A stretch of 64,000 nt of DNA. Source: Alitta virens. Its lineage: Eukaryota > Annelida > Polychaeta > Phyllodocida > Nereididae. Positions 53,601-64,000 of this stretch are shown piece after piece (the first letter of the stretch is position 1; each line of letters opens with the position of its first letter). The stretch spans positions 14,912,771-14,976,770 of the forward strand of contig OW028585.1 of NCBI GenBank assembly GCA_932294295.1, read 5' to 3'. Under the pieces are notes generated by a model. It saw nothing but the letters and a program-made list of their open reading frames with translations. It was not told the DNA's origin and did not search any database. The position numbers were made by a program, and so were the translations under genes.

Positions 53601-55220
53601 ATTATTGAGCAGTAAAGCCCTAGCAGTAAATTTGGCACTAGGCCAGTTTCTCAGTTTCCTTGAAAATAGATTAATGATAAATTTTATTTTATTATTATTA
53701 TCTATATATTTATTTTTAGTTTTATCTTTTCTCCCACTGCTTGTGTGTGCATGTCTGTATATATAGTAATTCTTGTATACTTGTGTGTAAATATATGTCT
53801 GTGTCGTACGGCTTTTGTGGGTGGTGCTATGTCTTGTGCTTTATTGTCAATGTACGCTGACTGGTGCTGCTTCTTGCGTTTTATTTTTTCCATTATATTG
53901 TAAGCCTACATTTGTGTATATTATATGAGATGATTATTTTAAATAATCGAACTATTTAGTGACTCAGTTTATTGTGTATTTATGCATAGAGACATTACAG
54001 TATTTTTTAGAGACTATATCCAGGCTTTCTTTATTTTTCTTTACCCTTTTCTATTGTAAATACTTGATGATGTTTTATGTTCTAACTTGACACATGTATA
54101 TCTTTTTGATATGGATTAGTCAATAAATGTTTATATATAAATGACACAAATAAATATGTCAATATAGTGTACTCTGGCCGTTCTGGGAAAATGAACATAA
54201 TTCATGAAATACAAAGTCTTACTTTCTTTTGTTTTTTTGGTAATCTGACCTGGATTTTTGTATGCAAAGCTCTCTTTAAAAAATAGTCTAGGCATGGGAA
54301 AAACAAAAGAGAATTGATGTATTTTGTATAGGCTTAATTAGTGTATTAGTTGGTAACAGATATTGACAAGGTATATCATGTACAAATATTACAATCAATT
54401 AGAATAGTTCATATAAATTTATGTTGTCTTTATTGCAAAATTGCTATAAAATTCCTTTACATAGTTATATATATGTCAATTTTCATTTCAGTGTTGAAAG
54501 ATCCTCGCTACTCATCCATCCATGAACTGTAAACAAATTTATATCCTCATTTTTTGTAGCATTACTATATGCCAATTGCTTACATTCTTTACATGTCATG
54601 TATAGTCGCTAATGTTTTATACAAATGTTTATAACTACAATCTAAATCCATTATTTTGCTTGTATTACTCTTGTACATTATGTTCTCATAATTTATCTGG
54701 ATTGTTGTAGTCAATACCTAGTCTTCGCTAGTCCTACAGTTAGAGCATTTTTTGAGTGAAGACATGATGAAGTTGTAGATAGTGCATTTGGGGGCTTAGT
54801 TTTCAAATAATACAGGATTATACAAATAAAAATGTAATGTGTAAGAAATTGAAAACTATCTTAATTGCAACATGATATTCGGTGAGCAATGTGAAAGGTG
54901 CCAGCCATCAGCTGATTTCTGAATTGACTGTGTGCCTATTGTATCTTTTACAACAAAAGAACTTCACTTTTACATTGCCAGGATGTGGGGGGGGGGGGGG
55001 GGTGGGACAAAGGATATTATATCACCCGTGGCTAAAGAGTGGGGGGGGGGATGTCCCCGTCCCCCACCAAATTGTGCCCATGCCATTGCACAGACATGGG
55101 AACTTCCAGACAATTTGGATATTATAACCAGTTTTAGCAAATTACAGGCTGCAGTGTATATGAGCAAAGTAGAATCCTTAATGAGATTAATAACTCCAAT
55201 CAAAACCCCAAATTGAGAAC
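53601..55220. other. AT-rich stretch with G-run repeat
   Basis: No gene seen. It contains T-rich LINE-like untranslated sequence (about 53700-54150) and a G-run/C-run block at about 54980-55090 similar in style to the GGGCTGTTC MITE body. Confidence 0.35.
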
Positions 55221-55595
55221 ATATAAACTCTTTAAAACAAGCTACCGCATTGAACCATATTTAACTATTAACCTTCCCAAAGAAAACTTACAATAATATT
55301 TAGAGTAAGCTCGCATAAACTTAGGATAGAAACTGGTCGACATGAGATGCCAAAAATACCATTAGACAACAGAATATGTGATAAATGTCCAAGAATGCGA
55401 TAGAAGATGAATTGCACTGCCTCCTAACCTGTAGCGCAAATATTATACACAGAACCCAATTGATAACAAAAGCAGCTCATGTGATTCCGCATTTTTTCAT
55501 CTTAGGTAGGACAGAGCAATTTAAAGCCATATTATCGTGCAAAGAACCTAAACTGATACATGCGCTAGGTGATTTCCTTAATAAAGTTTAATAAT
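55221..55595 (+). mobile_element. LINE ORF2 C-terminal relic
   Basis: Frames give SYRIEPYLTINLPKK, RICDKCP and AIEDELHCLLTCSANI, then HALGDFLNKV. The order (RLE-x-GR ... C-x-x-C ... EDE-H-x-LL-x-C) is that of LINE tails. Shifted and truncated. Confidence 0.65.
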
Positions 55596-56775
55596 TGATT
55601 TAAAAATAATAATAAAAATTTAAAACATAACCTCATCTCGCTGAGCTCCCTTACGTTACTGTGACATTTTGTTGTACTATTATTACTTTGATTAACTGGG
55701 ACCAGAAACTATTACTTAATCACAGTTACTTATTCAATTAATGTATATATATTTAGCTTTATCTTAACCATTCATCCATTTTCTGATCATGTATATATTT
55801 CATGTTATGCTATTATTTCACAACCATTATTGTTCTAATACTTGAAATTGCATGTATTGTTAAAAATGTAGTTGTTCAATTTGTAGTATTTGTTTATTGT
55901 GTATGACGAATGTATCTAACCATGATTCCAAAACGTCAATAAAACATTATATATGTATCTTTGAACTATTAGGACCGTGTTTACTGTGACATGGAATTTC
56001 GATGTACAGTGATTGACACATCCGCGCTCACTCGCCATCCCCACTCATGACAGTGTGAATGGGGTTTCAGATATTTCAATTCAAACTGCATGAACCTCAT
56101 TCGATCTTGAAAGTTTTCTATGAAGAGCTGCAGTGTAACTTTCCAGCTAAAAACCAGACCCAATTAAAACACTCTTGAAATATAGCAAAAATAATTTTTT
56201 TGCAAGGTGCTTTTCCCTTCACAAATATTGAAATTATAGCAATATTAAAAAAATATATATGTATAAGAATCATTTATTTAACAACATAATATCACTAGAT
56301 ACATCTGTCCAAAAAAAAAGCATGAAATAAAACATACAAAAATTATATGCAGCATTTACATACACTAACCATGAAGCCTTAATGCTGCCCAAGCTCCAGG
56401 TGAAATGAAAAACAATATAATAAAAACATAAATAACTATGTACAGCACCAGATAATGGATTACTAATATAGATATGTATCTTTGAGCACCTAATACAATT
56501 AACACAACAGGTAATACTGATGTATAATGAGCACCCATCACGAAGGTTGAAAAGCAAGATGACATACAATTCAGTTTACACGCGAGTAAATACAATGAAA
56601 AAGATATGTCCAAGAATTTACACATAGATATATTATATATGTATATATACAAATGACAATCCATACACCTGGAAACAGCTTATTCAATGTGCCAACAGCC
56701 AATGTAATAGGTTTATGAGGTAAAGGACAGTCTACCTAACTAGCCAATACATATAACAATTTAAATATCATTTCT
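55596..56775. other. AT-rich intergenic sequence
   Basis: No supported gene, repeat array or element. Minus-strand frames at 56270-56664 are hydrophobic by composition only. Confidence 0.4.
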
Positions 56776-56844
56776 GAACACAATCAGGATGGAAATTTAG
56801 ACAAGTGTTAGACAAGTGTCTAAATTTCCATCCTGATTGTGTTC
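56776..56844. repeat. 27-bp-arm palindrome
   Basis: GAACACAATCAGGATGGAAA... (56776-56802) and its exact reverse complement (56818-56844) are separated by 15 bp. It would form a strong hairpin. It lies 24 bp from a hAT-type MITE but outside its termini. Confidence 0.85.
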
Positions 56845-56868
56845 AATCGGTCTGATGGATCTCAAGAC

Positions 56869-57155
56869 TAGTGATGGGAGTCGGTAACATTTAAGTAGTC
56901 GATCATCAGTTGAGGGAAACCAACCGATGATCGATTTTAGTCGGTTTGGATACCTATAAACTGATTATTAAACTCCATACATTTTCACTTATAAAATATT
57001 GAATTGTGGAAACACAACACTAAGTGTCACTAACACCTGTTAATGAGAATCAATAGAATTTTTTTTTAAACCTTAATCTGAATTTAATTAACTCATACAT
57101 CAAAACTGATGAAAATCGGTCCAAAAGCATTCAATCGATCGTCAGCCCATCACTA
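56869..57155. mobile_element. hAT-type MITE
   Basis: Ends TAGTGATGGG and CCCATCACTA are inverted; flanks CTCAAGAC (56861-56868) and ATCAAGAC (57156-57163) form an 8-bp duplication with one mismatch. Eight bases and T/CAGTG-like ends fit hAT. There is no ORF; the interior has GATCGATTTTAGTCGG-type subterminal repeats. Confidence 0.7.
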
Positions 57156-57835
57156 ATCAAGACAGATGTTACCAAGCCTTTTAACTTTCCTGAAAGTTGA
57201 CTTGATTTCAAGCTTTTGTCATAGTAGTCTTTTCACTGAGCAGCCCTGAATTCAGCAAGATAAGCATGATAAGTCTTTCCTCTCCTCTTATTACTCAATT
57301 TGCTTTTCAGACATAGGAGATAAATATGTTAATGCCTCAGCATGATGCCAAAGGCCACCATGTTATGTAAATGAATGTTATGCACATTACATTTATATAT
57401 TAATGCATTCAATGCACAATACTGGTATGCATTTCAGTGCAATACTTATCATGATGTATACGTACACATATTTCTTGCATTATTCACTCTTTATTTCCTA
57501 TAAATCAAGCAAGACTGTTAACCATTAATTAAGCTATTCTGCTAAGTACTGACTTTTCAAAATACAGTTATTGTGGGGACTGGTCATTAACCAGTTATGA
57601 AATTTTTAATAATACCTTATAAACACATCACAATTTATCACATTTGTAGTGTTTTCTTCATTATTTCATCTCCCCTTGTTCATAAAGGGTGAGTCTGATA
57701 GAAAAGTGTCTTCAAAGCAAGGACAAATTGCAGGTCCCTTTGTTCTCCCAACTTTCAATGCTAACTCCCCCCTCAATTTCTTTACATGTATTATTACACA
57801 GTGCACATCAAGAATACATGCAACTACTTCCACAG

Positions 57836-58035
57836 TAGTCAGTCAGTTCTGTAGTCAGTCAGTTCAGCAGTCAGTCAGTTCAGCCAAATTAGTCAGTTCA
57901 GCCAAGTCAGGTTCAAGCAAGTTAATTCAGTCAAGTCAGGTCAGTCAAGTAAATTAAATCAGTCAGATGAACTCGGTCAGTCCAGCTAATCAGTTCAATC
58001 AGTCGGTTCAGTCAAATCTGTCGGTCTGTCAGTTA
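57836..58035. repeat. AGTCAGTTC-rich tandem tract
   Basis: Degenerate repeats of AGTCAGTCAGTTCAGC and related short words, with no coding feature. Confidence 0.75.
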
Positions 58036-58239
58036 TCACAACAGATTTAGTAGAAGTGTTTTTTTTTCTCAATAAATTAAAATATATGACTGCTTTTCAT
58101 TGTGTTGCTTCATATAAATTTACATAGATGATAAGATAGGTTCAAGTGAACTATTTAGAAAAAAACTGCATTGTTATATAACTATAACTAACCTGTTCAA
58201 TAAATATAACTCTCTGGGAATTAAAAAAAATAATTAAAT

Positions 58240-58412
58240 GATAAGATGTCAAATTTACACCAAAATGCACTAAAAATAACTGCTGCTAGGATGCACTTTG
58301 CTTCAGCCAATCACAGTCAAGGGCAGGAACTTTTTCAGCCAATAGAATTGCAGTATTCTGTTGTAGCCACCTGGTGGAAATGCAGAGAACCTTCCGTGAA
58401 AATCCACTATTA
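58240..58412 (+). repeat. Dispersed repeat, inverted partner at 62946-63122
   Basis: The block containing TTCAGCCAATCACAGTCAAG, TTTCAGCCAATAGAATTGCA and CACCTGGTGGAAATGCAGAG recurs in reverse at 62946-63122 with about 90% identity by eye. It has several CCAAT-like boxes. No transposase ORF. Confidence 0.8.
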
Positions 58413-58922
58413 CACCCTTGGAAGGCCAATCCATCACATTTTGCGTAAAAAGGCACATAACTCGGCAATGTACTCTCCTTGATCCTATAACAGAGCAGAT
58501 CTGTCCGGCTAGGTTTGACTTTTTTTTCCCAACTCTAATAGGATTGAAACAGACACAGGAAATGTCAATTACTGTAATGCCTGCTATTATATTGATTGAA
58601 ATTGTAAAAGCGCAGTTTGACACTAGCTCAACAAACATAGCAAGCTCAAGCTAGACCTAACGGCTCTCATGACAGAAAACAAAAAAGGTTGAGGCCTCAG
58701 ACTTCTGACATTTGTCTTCAATATATGACAATGAGAGTTGATCACTCAATGAAATGTGTGAAGTGCAACATTCAGGATAGTGCATATTTGCAGCTAAGCG
58801 CAATAACCAGATGGGTTCATTATTGTCATTAAAATTACATTAAATTGCCATAAAAAAAGATTAAATTACAATTCATGTTTGGCACACTTATAGTGGCATG
58901 CTATGAGTCTCAACAAAGCTCA

Positions 58923-59011
58923 AAATTTGGCATTTTCCGGGGTCATGCAGTAGATACAAATGTAGAAACCTTCATTGTATCCACGGCATGACCCCGGAAA
59001 ATGCCAAATTT
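58923..59011. repeat. Fold-back repeat with 26-bp arms
   Basis: AAATTTGGCATTTTCCGGGG... (58923-58948) is the exact reverse complement of 58986-59011, with a 37-bp spacer. Confidence 0.85.
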
Positions 59012-59052
59012 TTTTTGGGGAAAAAAAAAGTATCACTGTACAAAAAAGTATA

Positions 59053-60002
59053 TACAGGGTGCGGCATAAAAACTTGCACCAGCAGCTACTGCTACCTCTT
59101 TTGTTATTGCCTCAATTGACAGTGATCGCATGCAGCTGCAATCATACACACAGAAGTAATAATAGTCCTAAATTATCTTTATAAATACATTTTCTTGTTT
59201 CCTCAAGAGTTATAGATAATATGGATCTAAATATAGCACATGTACATTTATCACACCTTCGGGTGATTTTCACCTCGGCTTTTGCAAATTAAGCATTAGA
59301 TTATGTCACTGATCATACAGATGTGTTACAGACACCTTTCTTGACCTTTGTCACCAAAAATAGGGCAAATAGATTCATTTTTAATTAGAATGTAGAGCAT
59401 TTACACCTTTGAGGTGGAAAGTGCCATTTTGGATTTCGGTATATTTTCTGTCTTTTCTGTTTAATTAACTGGCCAATCTTCCTGAAAATCATGTGATTGT
59501 TTACAAATTAGTTGTAAATTCAAGAAGTCCCTCTGGAATGCCATTATATTTCTCCATTTTAATTTCATGACCTTGCTGAATCAAAACTTGAACCAACCTT
59601 CTTATCATCTAATACCATGATATATATATATGCACATATAACAAACATTGAATGAGGATTCTGTGCAAATATTATATTTTCTGTGGCTTCAGAGGTGTAG
59701 TAACTAGGAAATCTCTAATTTGTAAACTTTCGGCAACTAATGACACCAAGCAAGCAGACAGAAATTTGACTTCTGTGATGTGTGTCAGTCAGAACAAGCC
59801 CTGCAGCATGAACCCTCTCAATAATTCAGATACTGATATTGTCTGACACTATAAGATAAAAAATATCACAATGACCAATTGCTTATACCCCTAACTAAAT
59901 GTGGCTAAACTTTCAAAGACTTCATAAGCATACTTCATAAGTTACCTAGAGCAATCCCGAAAGAGGAGATGCCTGGTGCAAGTTTTTAGGCCGCACCCTG
60001 TA
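59053..60002. mobile_element. Tc1/mariner-type non-autonomous element
   Basis: Left TACAGGGTGCGGCATAAAAA and right inverted TACAGGGTGCGGCCTAAAAA are near-identical 30-bp inverted repeats, each flanked by TA. The TACAGGGTG start and TA duplication are typical of Tc1/mariner (known). The 950-bp interior has no transposase, so it would depend on an enzyme elsewhere. Confidence 0.75.
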
Positions 60003-60682
60003 TACCAAATGAAGTATAAAAAAGTAATTTTCAGTGAAAAAAGTAACATGCTTTTTCAAATTATATTGCGGCAGCACTGTTGGTGGAACTGTTTTAGAAG
60101 ATTCTCAGATATTTAAATGAGCATAATCGCTTAAAAATGAGAAATATGAGGGGGGGGGGGGGGGTGTGCATGCTTTTAAAAAAAAAACACTCACAAGATT
60201 AATAGCCTTGTTATCAGTAATTTCAGTACACGATACAGGGAGACATTTGCATGATTGTATGTTATTGTCTTTACTGATTATTCACATGCATGCGATTTCA
60301 CCCCGATTGTGTCCAGCATGTCTTGCTAATCATTCTACGATACAAAAATAAAAATTCCATGCATAGCAAAATGCTACATTAGAAAGATCACATTATTCAC
60401 GTTAAATATACTGGCTCATATCCAAAGCAAATAAATATTATTAAAAAATCTCAATTAACTTTTCTTTGGCTCGATTGATTGAATTTTACCATGTAAAAAT
60501 GGAAAAGTATCTCTGATAATGGTATGATTGTCATGGCATAAAATACAACAAATTCATGAGTAAATATAACCAAATGCATAGAGGAACTGGTAAAACATAT
60601 TCAAATGTCTTCGATTGAACAGATTAAACTCCTTCGTAAGAAACACATCGCATCTGACATTTTTGTTCCTGAGGTCCTTTAC

Positions 60683-60736
60683 ATCTGGCTTGGAAGTTTT
60701 ACTAGCATCGCGTAAAGTCAATCGAACTAATCTCAG
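60683..60736 (-). CDS. Possible third exon of the minus-strand gene
   Basis: On the minus strand TTTTGATTTCAG precedes LRLVRLTLRDASKTSKPD, and CCAGAT|GTAAAG could be the donor. It is phase 0-0, matching the phase-0 end of the exon at 61741-61897. If not spliced, the frame runs on to a TGA about 67 codons in, so it could also be the last exon. Confidence 0.35.
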
Positions 60737-61740
60737 CTGAAATCAAAATACAATCCTTCAATTAAAAGTAGGTTTGGTAGAAGCAAAAGTTTGGCATGAT
60801 TATTAAGAATTCTACCCTATGAGAATGAGGCAGCTACATCTTTACTACATGGAGAGCAGAATATTGCTCATGAGGCATTTTTAAATGTATGTCCAGCTAA
60901 AATTAAGTATAATTGCACACTTATTTAGATATTAGGCCTAATTAAAATAGCATATGAATATTTCACAAAAAGCTAATAAATTTAAAAGGTATGTACAGTG
61001 TATAGTAACATAATTTATGATGAGCAATACCAGTTTTTTAATCGAACATCGTTTAAAGGTGTCAATTAAGGCCACTTGCAATTATGGCCTTTCTTTTCTC
61101 TCCACATGAATTGCTCTTTTTTGCGGCTTGAAGCTGCATTGGTTGGATATAAAAAAAAAAAACAGATTCTTCACACTAAAATTACTCTTTCTTTCACGAT
61201 AATTTTTTTTATTTCGCGACTGAAAATGGCGGTAAGGATCAACTTGCTCGCTTCAGAAGTTCTGTCAATGATTTATCTGAACATGAGCATAACACTTCAT
61301 ACCAGTACCAATCAGTTCAGTTTAAGGTGAGGAATTGTCCTGAGGTCAGTGGTTGAACTGTTCACCAACTACAGATAGGCCAGAACCGTGACATATCGAA
61401 GGCGTCGGAGCAGCCACTGTCCGCGGCTAGTACCTAGATAAACTGGGAAACCCAGGAGTCATAAATATGCATCACTTGACCTACCAGAGGGCAGCGGGGA
61501 AATGTTTACCCCCACGTTGGCACAGACCATGTCATTAGGGCATCGTGAAATGATGTAATTTCAGTGGGGAAGTAGAACCCGAGGGTTTCTCCATCAAAAT
61601 TGTAATCCGGTGCACGCGCAATAGAACTATTTACATTCTCAATATAAAATTCACTAGTTTTTTTTAACGAATTTTAAATGAACTTAAAAGCCACTAAGCC
61701 TATATATAATAAGAACAGTTTTAACGTCATCATAACATAC

Positions 61741-61897
61741 CTTGAAACCTTCCATGGTGAATCCAAGCTGAGCCTTTTCATAACTGCCGCCCAATACATC
61801 GGCTTTTTGGTTGTCAGATTCCATACAAGCTAGCATCTCCGCGATTAACTCTGGCAGACAAATATTGACTTTGACATCTTCAGCTGCTGACAATGTT
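61741..61897 (-). CDS. Internal exon of an unidentified minus-strand gene
   Basis: Flanked by a TTTTTCTGCAG acceptor and a TTCAAG|GTATGT donor. Phase 2 in, phase 0 out, 52 codons: begins TLSAAEDVKVNICLPELIAE and ends GFTMEGFK. It joins in phase to the exon at 62357-62534. I do not recognise the family. Confidence 0.55.
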
Positions 61898-62020
61898 CTG
61901 CAGAAAAACAGTTTATAATGTCAATAAATTTTTTACATTGCACTAAATTAATTAGTTGAGCAAAAGTACCGTATTTTATTAACATAAATTTAAATTGTGA
62001 AAGAAAAATAAAACGGGTTT

Positions 62021-62239
62021 AGTGCAGTATAGCGGACCAAAATTAATGCCCATATTTGGCGTCCATTAAATATGAACATAATCACTATTTTTTACCAAAT
62101 TTAGTTTTGGTAAACAAACAAAAAATTATGTGTCTAGTAGTAAACAACGTCCTTGCCTTGAAAATGATCACCACCGTCATAGGCCTGGCAATGAGGCTTG
62201 CTAAATATGGTCATAAATCTTGGTCCGCTATACTGCACT
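62021..62239. mobile_element. 219-bp MITE with 20-bp perfect inverted repeats
   Basis: AGTGCAGTATAGCGGACCAA at 62021-62040 is perfectly inverted at 62220-62239. Flanks are T-rich, so the target duplication is uncertain. It lies in the intron between the two minus-strand exons. Confidence 0.8.
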
Positions 62240-62356
62240 TTTTCCAAAAAAACTATAGCATAGATCAACCGTATGTTCTTATTTATATAGGCTTACTGGG
62301 GTAATGGCACTAATGTCTTGCATGAGGTCAGACAACTAACTGTCTTTGGCACCTAC

Positions 62357-62534
62357 CTAAAGTGGGATATTTTCTTCGAGTCTGTTGACGTAGCCCTTTC
62401 ATCATGTTCTGTGAATTTCAGACTTTTAGTTTCTGATGCCTCGGAAGATAAACTTGGCAGGCTTTTCATCTGTTTTACGCAACGTTCTGGGTGGTTGGAA
62501 TCACATTCATTGACTGAACTTGGCGAATCAACAT
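62357..62534 (-). CDS. Upstream exon of the unidentified minus-strand gene
   Basis: Acceptor TTTCCTTTACAG and donor CTTTAG|GTAGGT on the minus strand; 178 nt, phase 1 in, phase 2 out. It encodes a Ser-rich, probably disordered segment (VDSPSSVNECDSN ... DSKKISHF). The exons further 5' lie outside the window or in 62535-64000 and were not found. Confidence 0.5.
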
Positions 62535-62945
62535 CTGTAAAGGAAACATCATACTGAGACCAGGCTTATGCTGATGGCATAATTAACCAATGTTAACTAG
62601 ACTATAGGTGGCTGAAGTCGACACAAATCCAGAATACGTCAGAATCCCACAACTTGTCTACAACAAATTACAGACGTGAAATTGGTGCAGAAATCAGTCA
62701 AAGGTGATCCACTGTTTGCTTGATTTATAACCCTTTTGACATGGCAAAACTTTGTAATAATGCAATGGCTTATTGGCCATCAATTAAAAATGTGGAAACC
62801 CATTAGTATGGTGTCATCCAGTGAAAGGTTAAATAAACTATGAATAAATGCACTTTTTTGCCTGCAACTAAATCTTCAGCAACAGTCAAATAGAAGCAGG
62901 TTAGTATTTGACCTAAAAAGACGCCTGCCATGTCACAGTACATGC

Positions 62946-63122
62946 ACAAATAGTGGATTTTCACGGAAGGTTCTCTGTATTTCCACCAGGTGGCTATGAC
63001 AGAATACTGCAATTCTATTGGCTGAAAAAGTTCCCGCCCTTGACTATGATTGGCTGAAGCAAAGTGCATCCTGGCAGCAGTATTTTTAGTGCATTTTAAT
63101 GTATATTTGGCATCTTATCATT
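62946..63122 (-). repeat. Inverted partner of the 58240-58412 repeat
   Basis: See the partner entry: same CCAAT-like boxes and CACCTGGTGGAAAT block in reverse order. Spacing between the copies is about 4.5 kb. Confidence 0.8.
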
Positions 63123-63446
63123 TAGTGGATTTCTGTTATTTAACAGAGAAAGTTATATTTTTGGAATCCGTTAGTAATGACCTACTATGTCTGAAAAGTA
63201 ATAAGAGGAGTGGAAGGACTTATATCTTAGTGAACTCAGGGCTGAAAAGACTCTATTCATTAAAATGAGAGAAGAGGCCCCTGGTGGGATTTTATCATTT
63301 TAACAAGCAGTGTTCGAAGCAGGCACCTTGTATACCCAGACAAGTTTTATTTCCTGTATACACAGCTCAGAGCTCTGAAGGGAGTCTTAAACTACAGAGC
63401 CTTTGGACAAAACAAGACTGTAGATCCATTTTAATAGGCCTAGGCA

Positions 63447-63601
63447 CAGGGGCGGACTGGGCCGCCGGGAGACCGGGAGGTTTCCCGGTGGGCCGATGGT
63501 GTAAAAAAAAATAATAATAAAAAAAAAAAAAAAAATAGAGTAACATCTGGGCTGCTGTTACTCAAATTCCAGGGCCACTATTTCATCCCAGTCCGCCCCT
63601 G
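63447..63601. mobile_element. 155-bp hAT-type MITE, complete
   Basis: CAGGGGCGGACTGGG and CCCAGTCCGCCCCTG form the inverted ends; CCTAGGCA flanks both sides as a perfect 8-bp target duplication (63439-63446, 63602-63609). A poly-A tract lies in the interior. Confidence 0.9.
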
Positions 63602-64000
63602 CCTAGGCACATCAAGACAGGCATACGCCTAGGATTCGGCCCCAAATAATGACAATTTGACTTAACATCTGATTTCAAATTTCAGCTGGCTGGATGCATT
63701 GCAACTCATTGCCGTTCCCATTTCCATTCAACGTAACAAATAAAGCATCCGCCCTGCAAGTCAGATGCCTTAATGATGTGGCTTTAGACAGAAAAATCTT
63801 TACGACATACCAAAAAAAAAGACAAATCAAAATCATGCCTAACTAAGGCTAGGATGAAGCCTTATTTACTTGGTTAGCAAATAAAGGCACAAAGGCTTGT
63901 TTCACATGCATTCGTGTCATTGTTTCTTCGAGCACTTCAAAGACAAATATCCTAAAATACCATTATATTTATTAATGCTTTATGAATATAATAATTACCA

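Noticed and set aside
56270..56664. Hydrophobic minus-strand ORFs as a membrane protein
   Set aside because: AT-rich composition alone gives these hydrophobic frames; no start context, homology or splice structure.

Overview
The window comes from an animal genome, most likely a marine invertebrate; I cannot name the species. The evidence is GT-AG introns by the dozen, decayed LINEs, tRNA-derived SINE heads, a Harbinger transposon with its MADF-type partner, a Ty3/gypsy polyprotein, and many MITEs in an AT-rich background.

Positions 5646-39161 (+) hold one very large gene, or a tight chain of pieces of one. I assembled 43 exons by reading frame, splice sites and intron phase. They form ten tandem modules of four exons each: A (193 or 196 nt, helical), B (120-210 nt), C (always exactly 35 nt) and D (0.7-1.2 kb, ankyrin-like repeats). 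Two final exons follow, carrying more ankyrin repeats and a Mab-21/cGAS-like nucleotidyltransferase domain whose GS motif, E-x-D pair and third acidic residue are all visible. The conceptual product is about 5,760 residues. The phase pattern 2-0-0-2-2 lets whole modules be copied without breaking the frame. Exon A length alternates 193/196 nt, so the array appears to have grown as two-module (eight-exon) units. The alternation breaks between modules 8 and 9, where D8 has a frame-breaking deletion, a stop-containing exon follows, and a partial C8-D8 copy lies as a scar. Short stop-containing exons (after D1, D8 and perhaps D2) suggest truncated, ankyrin-only isoforms. My reading is a modular innate-immune-type receptor or scaffold ending in a cGAS-like enzyme; that role is inference.

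Upstream (1-5645) are tandem repeats, a probable retroelement LTR with a TATA-like box, a SINE head, and a 42-bp satellite split by a LINE relic. Introns of the gene carry a LINE, MITEs, SINEs and a near-identical 87-bp tandem array.

Downstream, 40229-50789 is a roughly 10.6 kb composite bounded by perfect 26-bp inverted repeats and CTATA target duplications. It contains minisatellite on both flanks, a Harbinger element (transposase with two in-frame stops; frameshifted MADF/BESS partner on the minus strand) and a Ty3-like polyprotein truncated at its integrase. From 50800 to 60500 there are LINE pieces, MITEs of hAT and Tc1/mariner type, and palindromes. At 60683-62534 two or three exons of an unidentified minus-strand gene can be joined in phase. 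The right edge has a complete hAT-type MITE.
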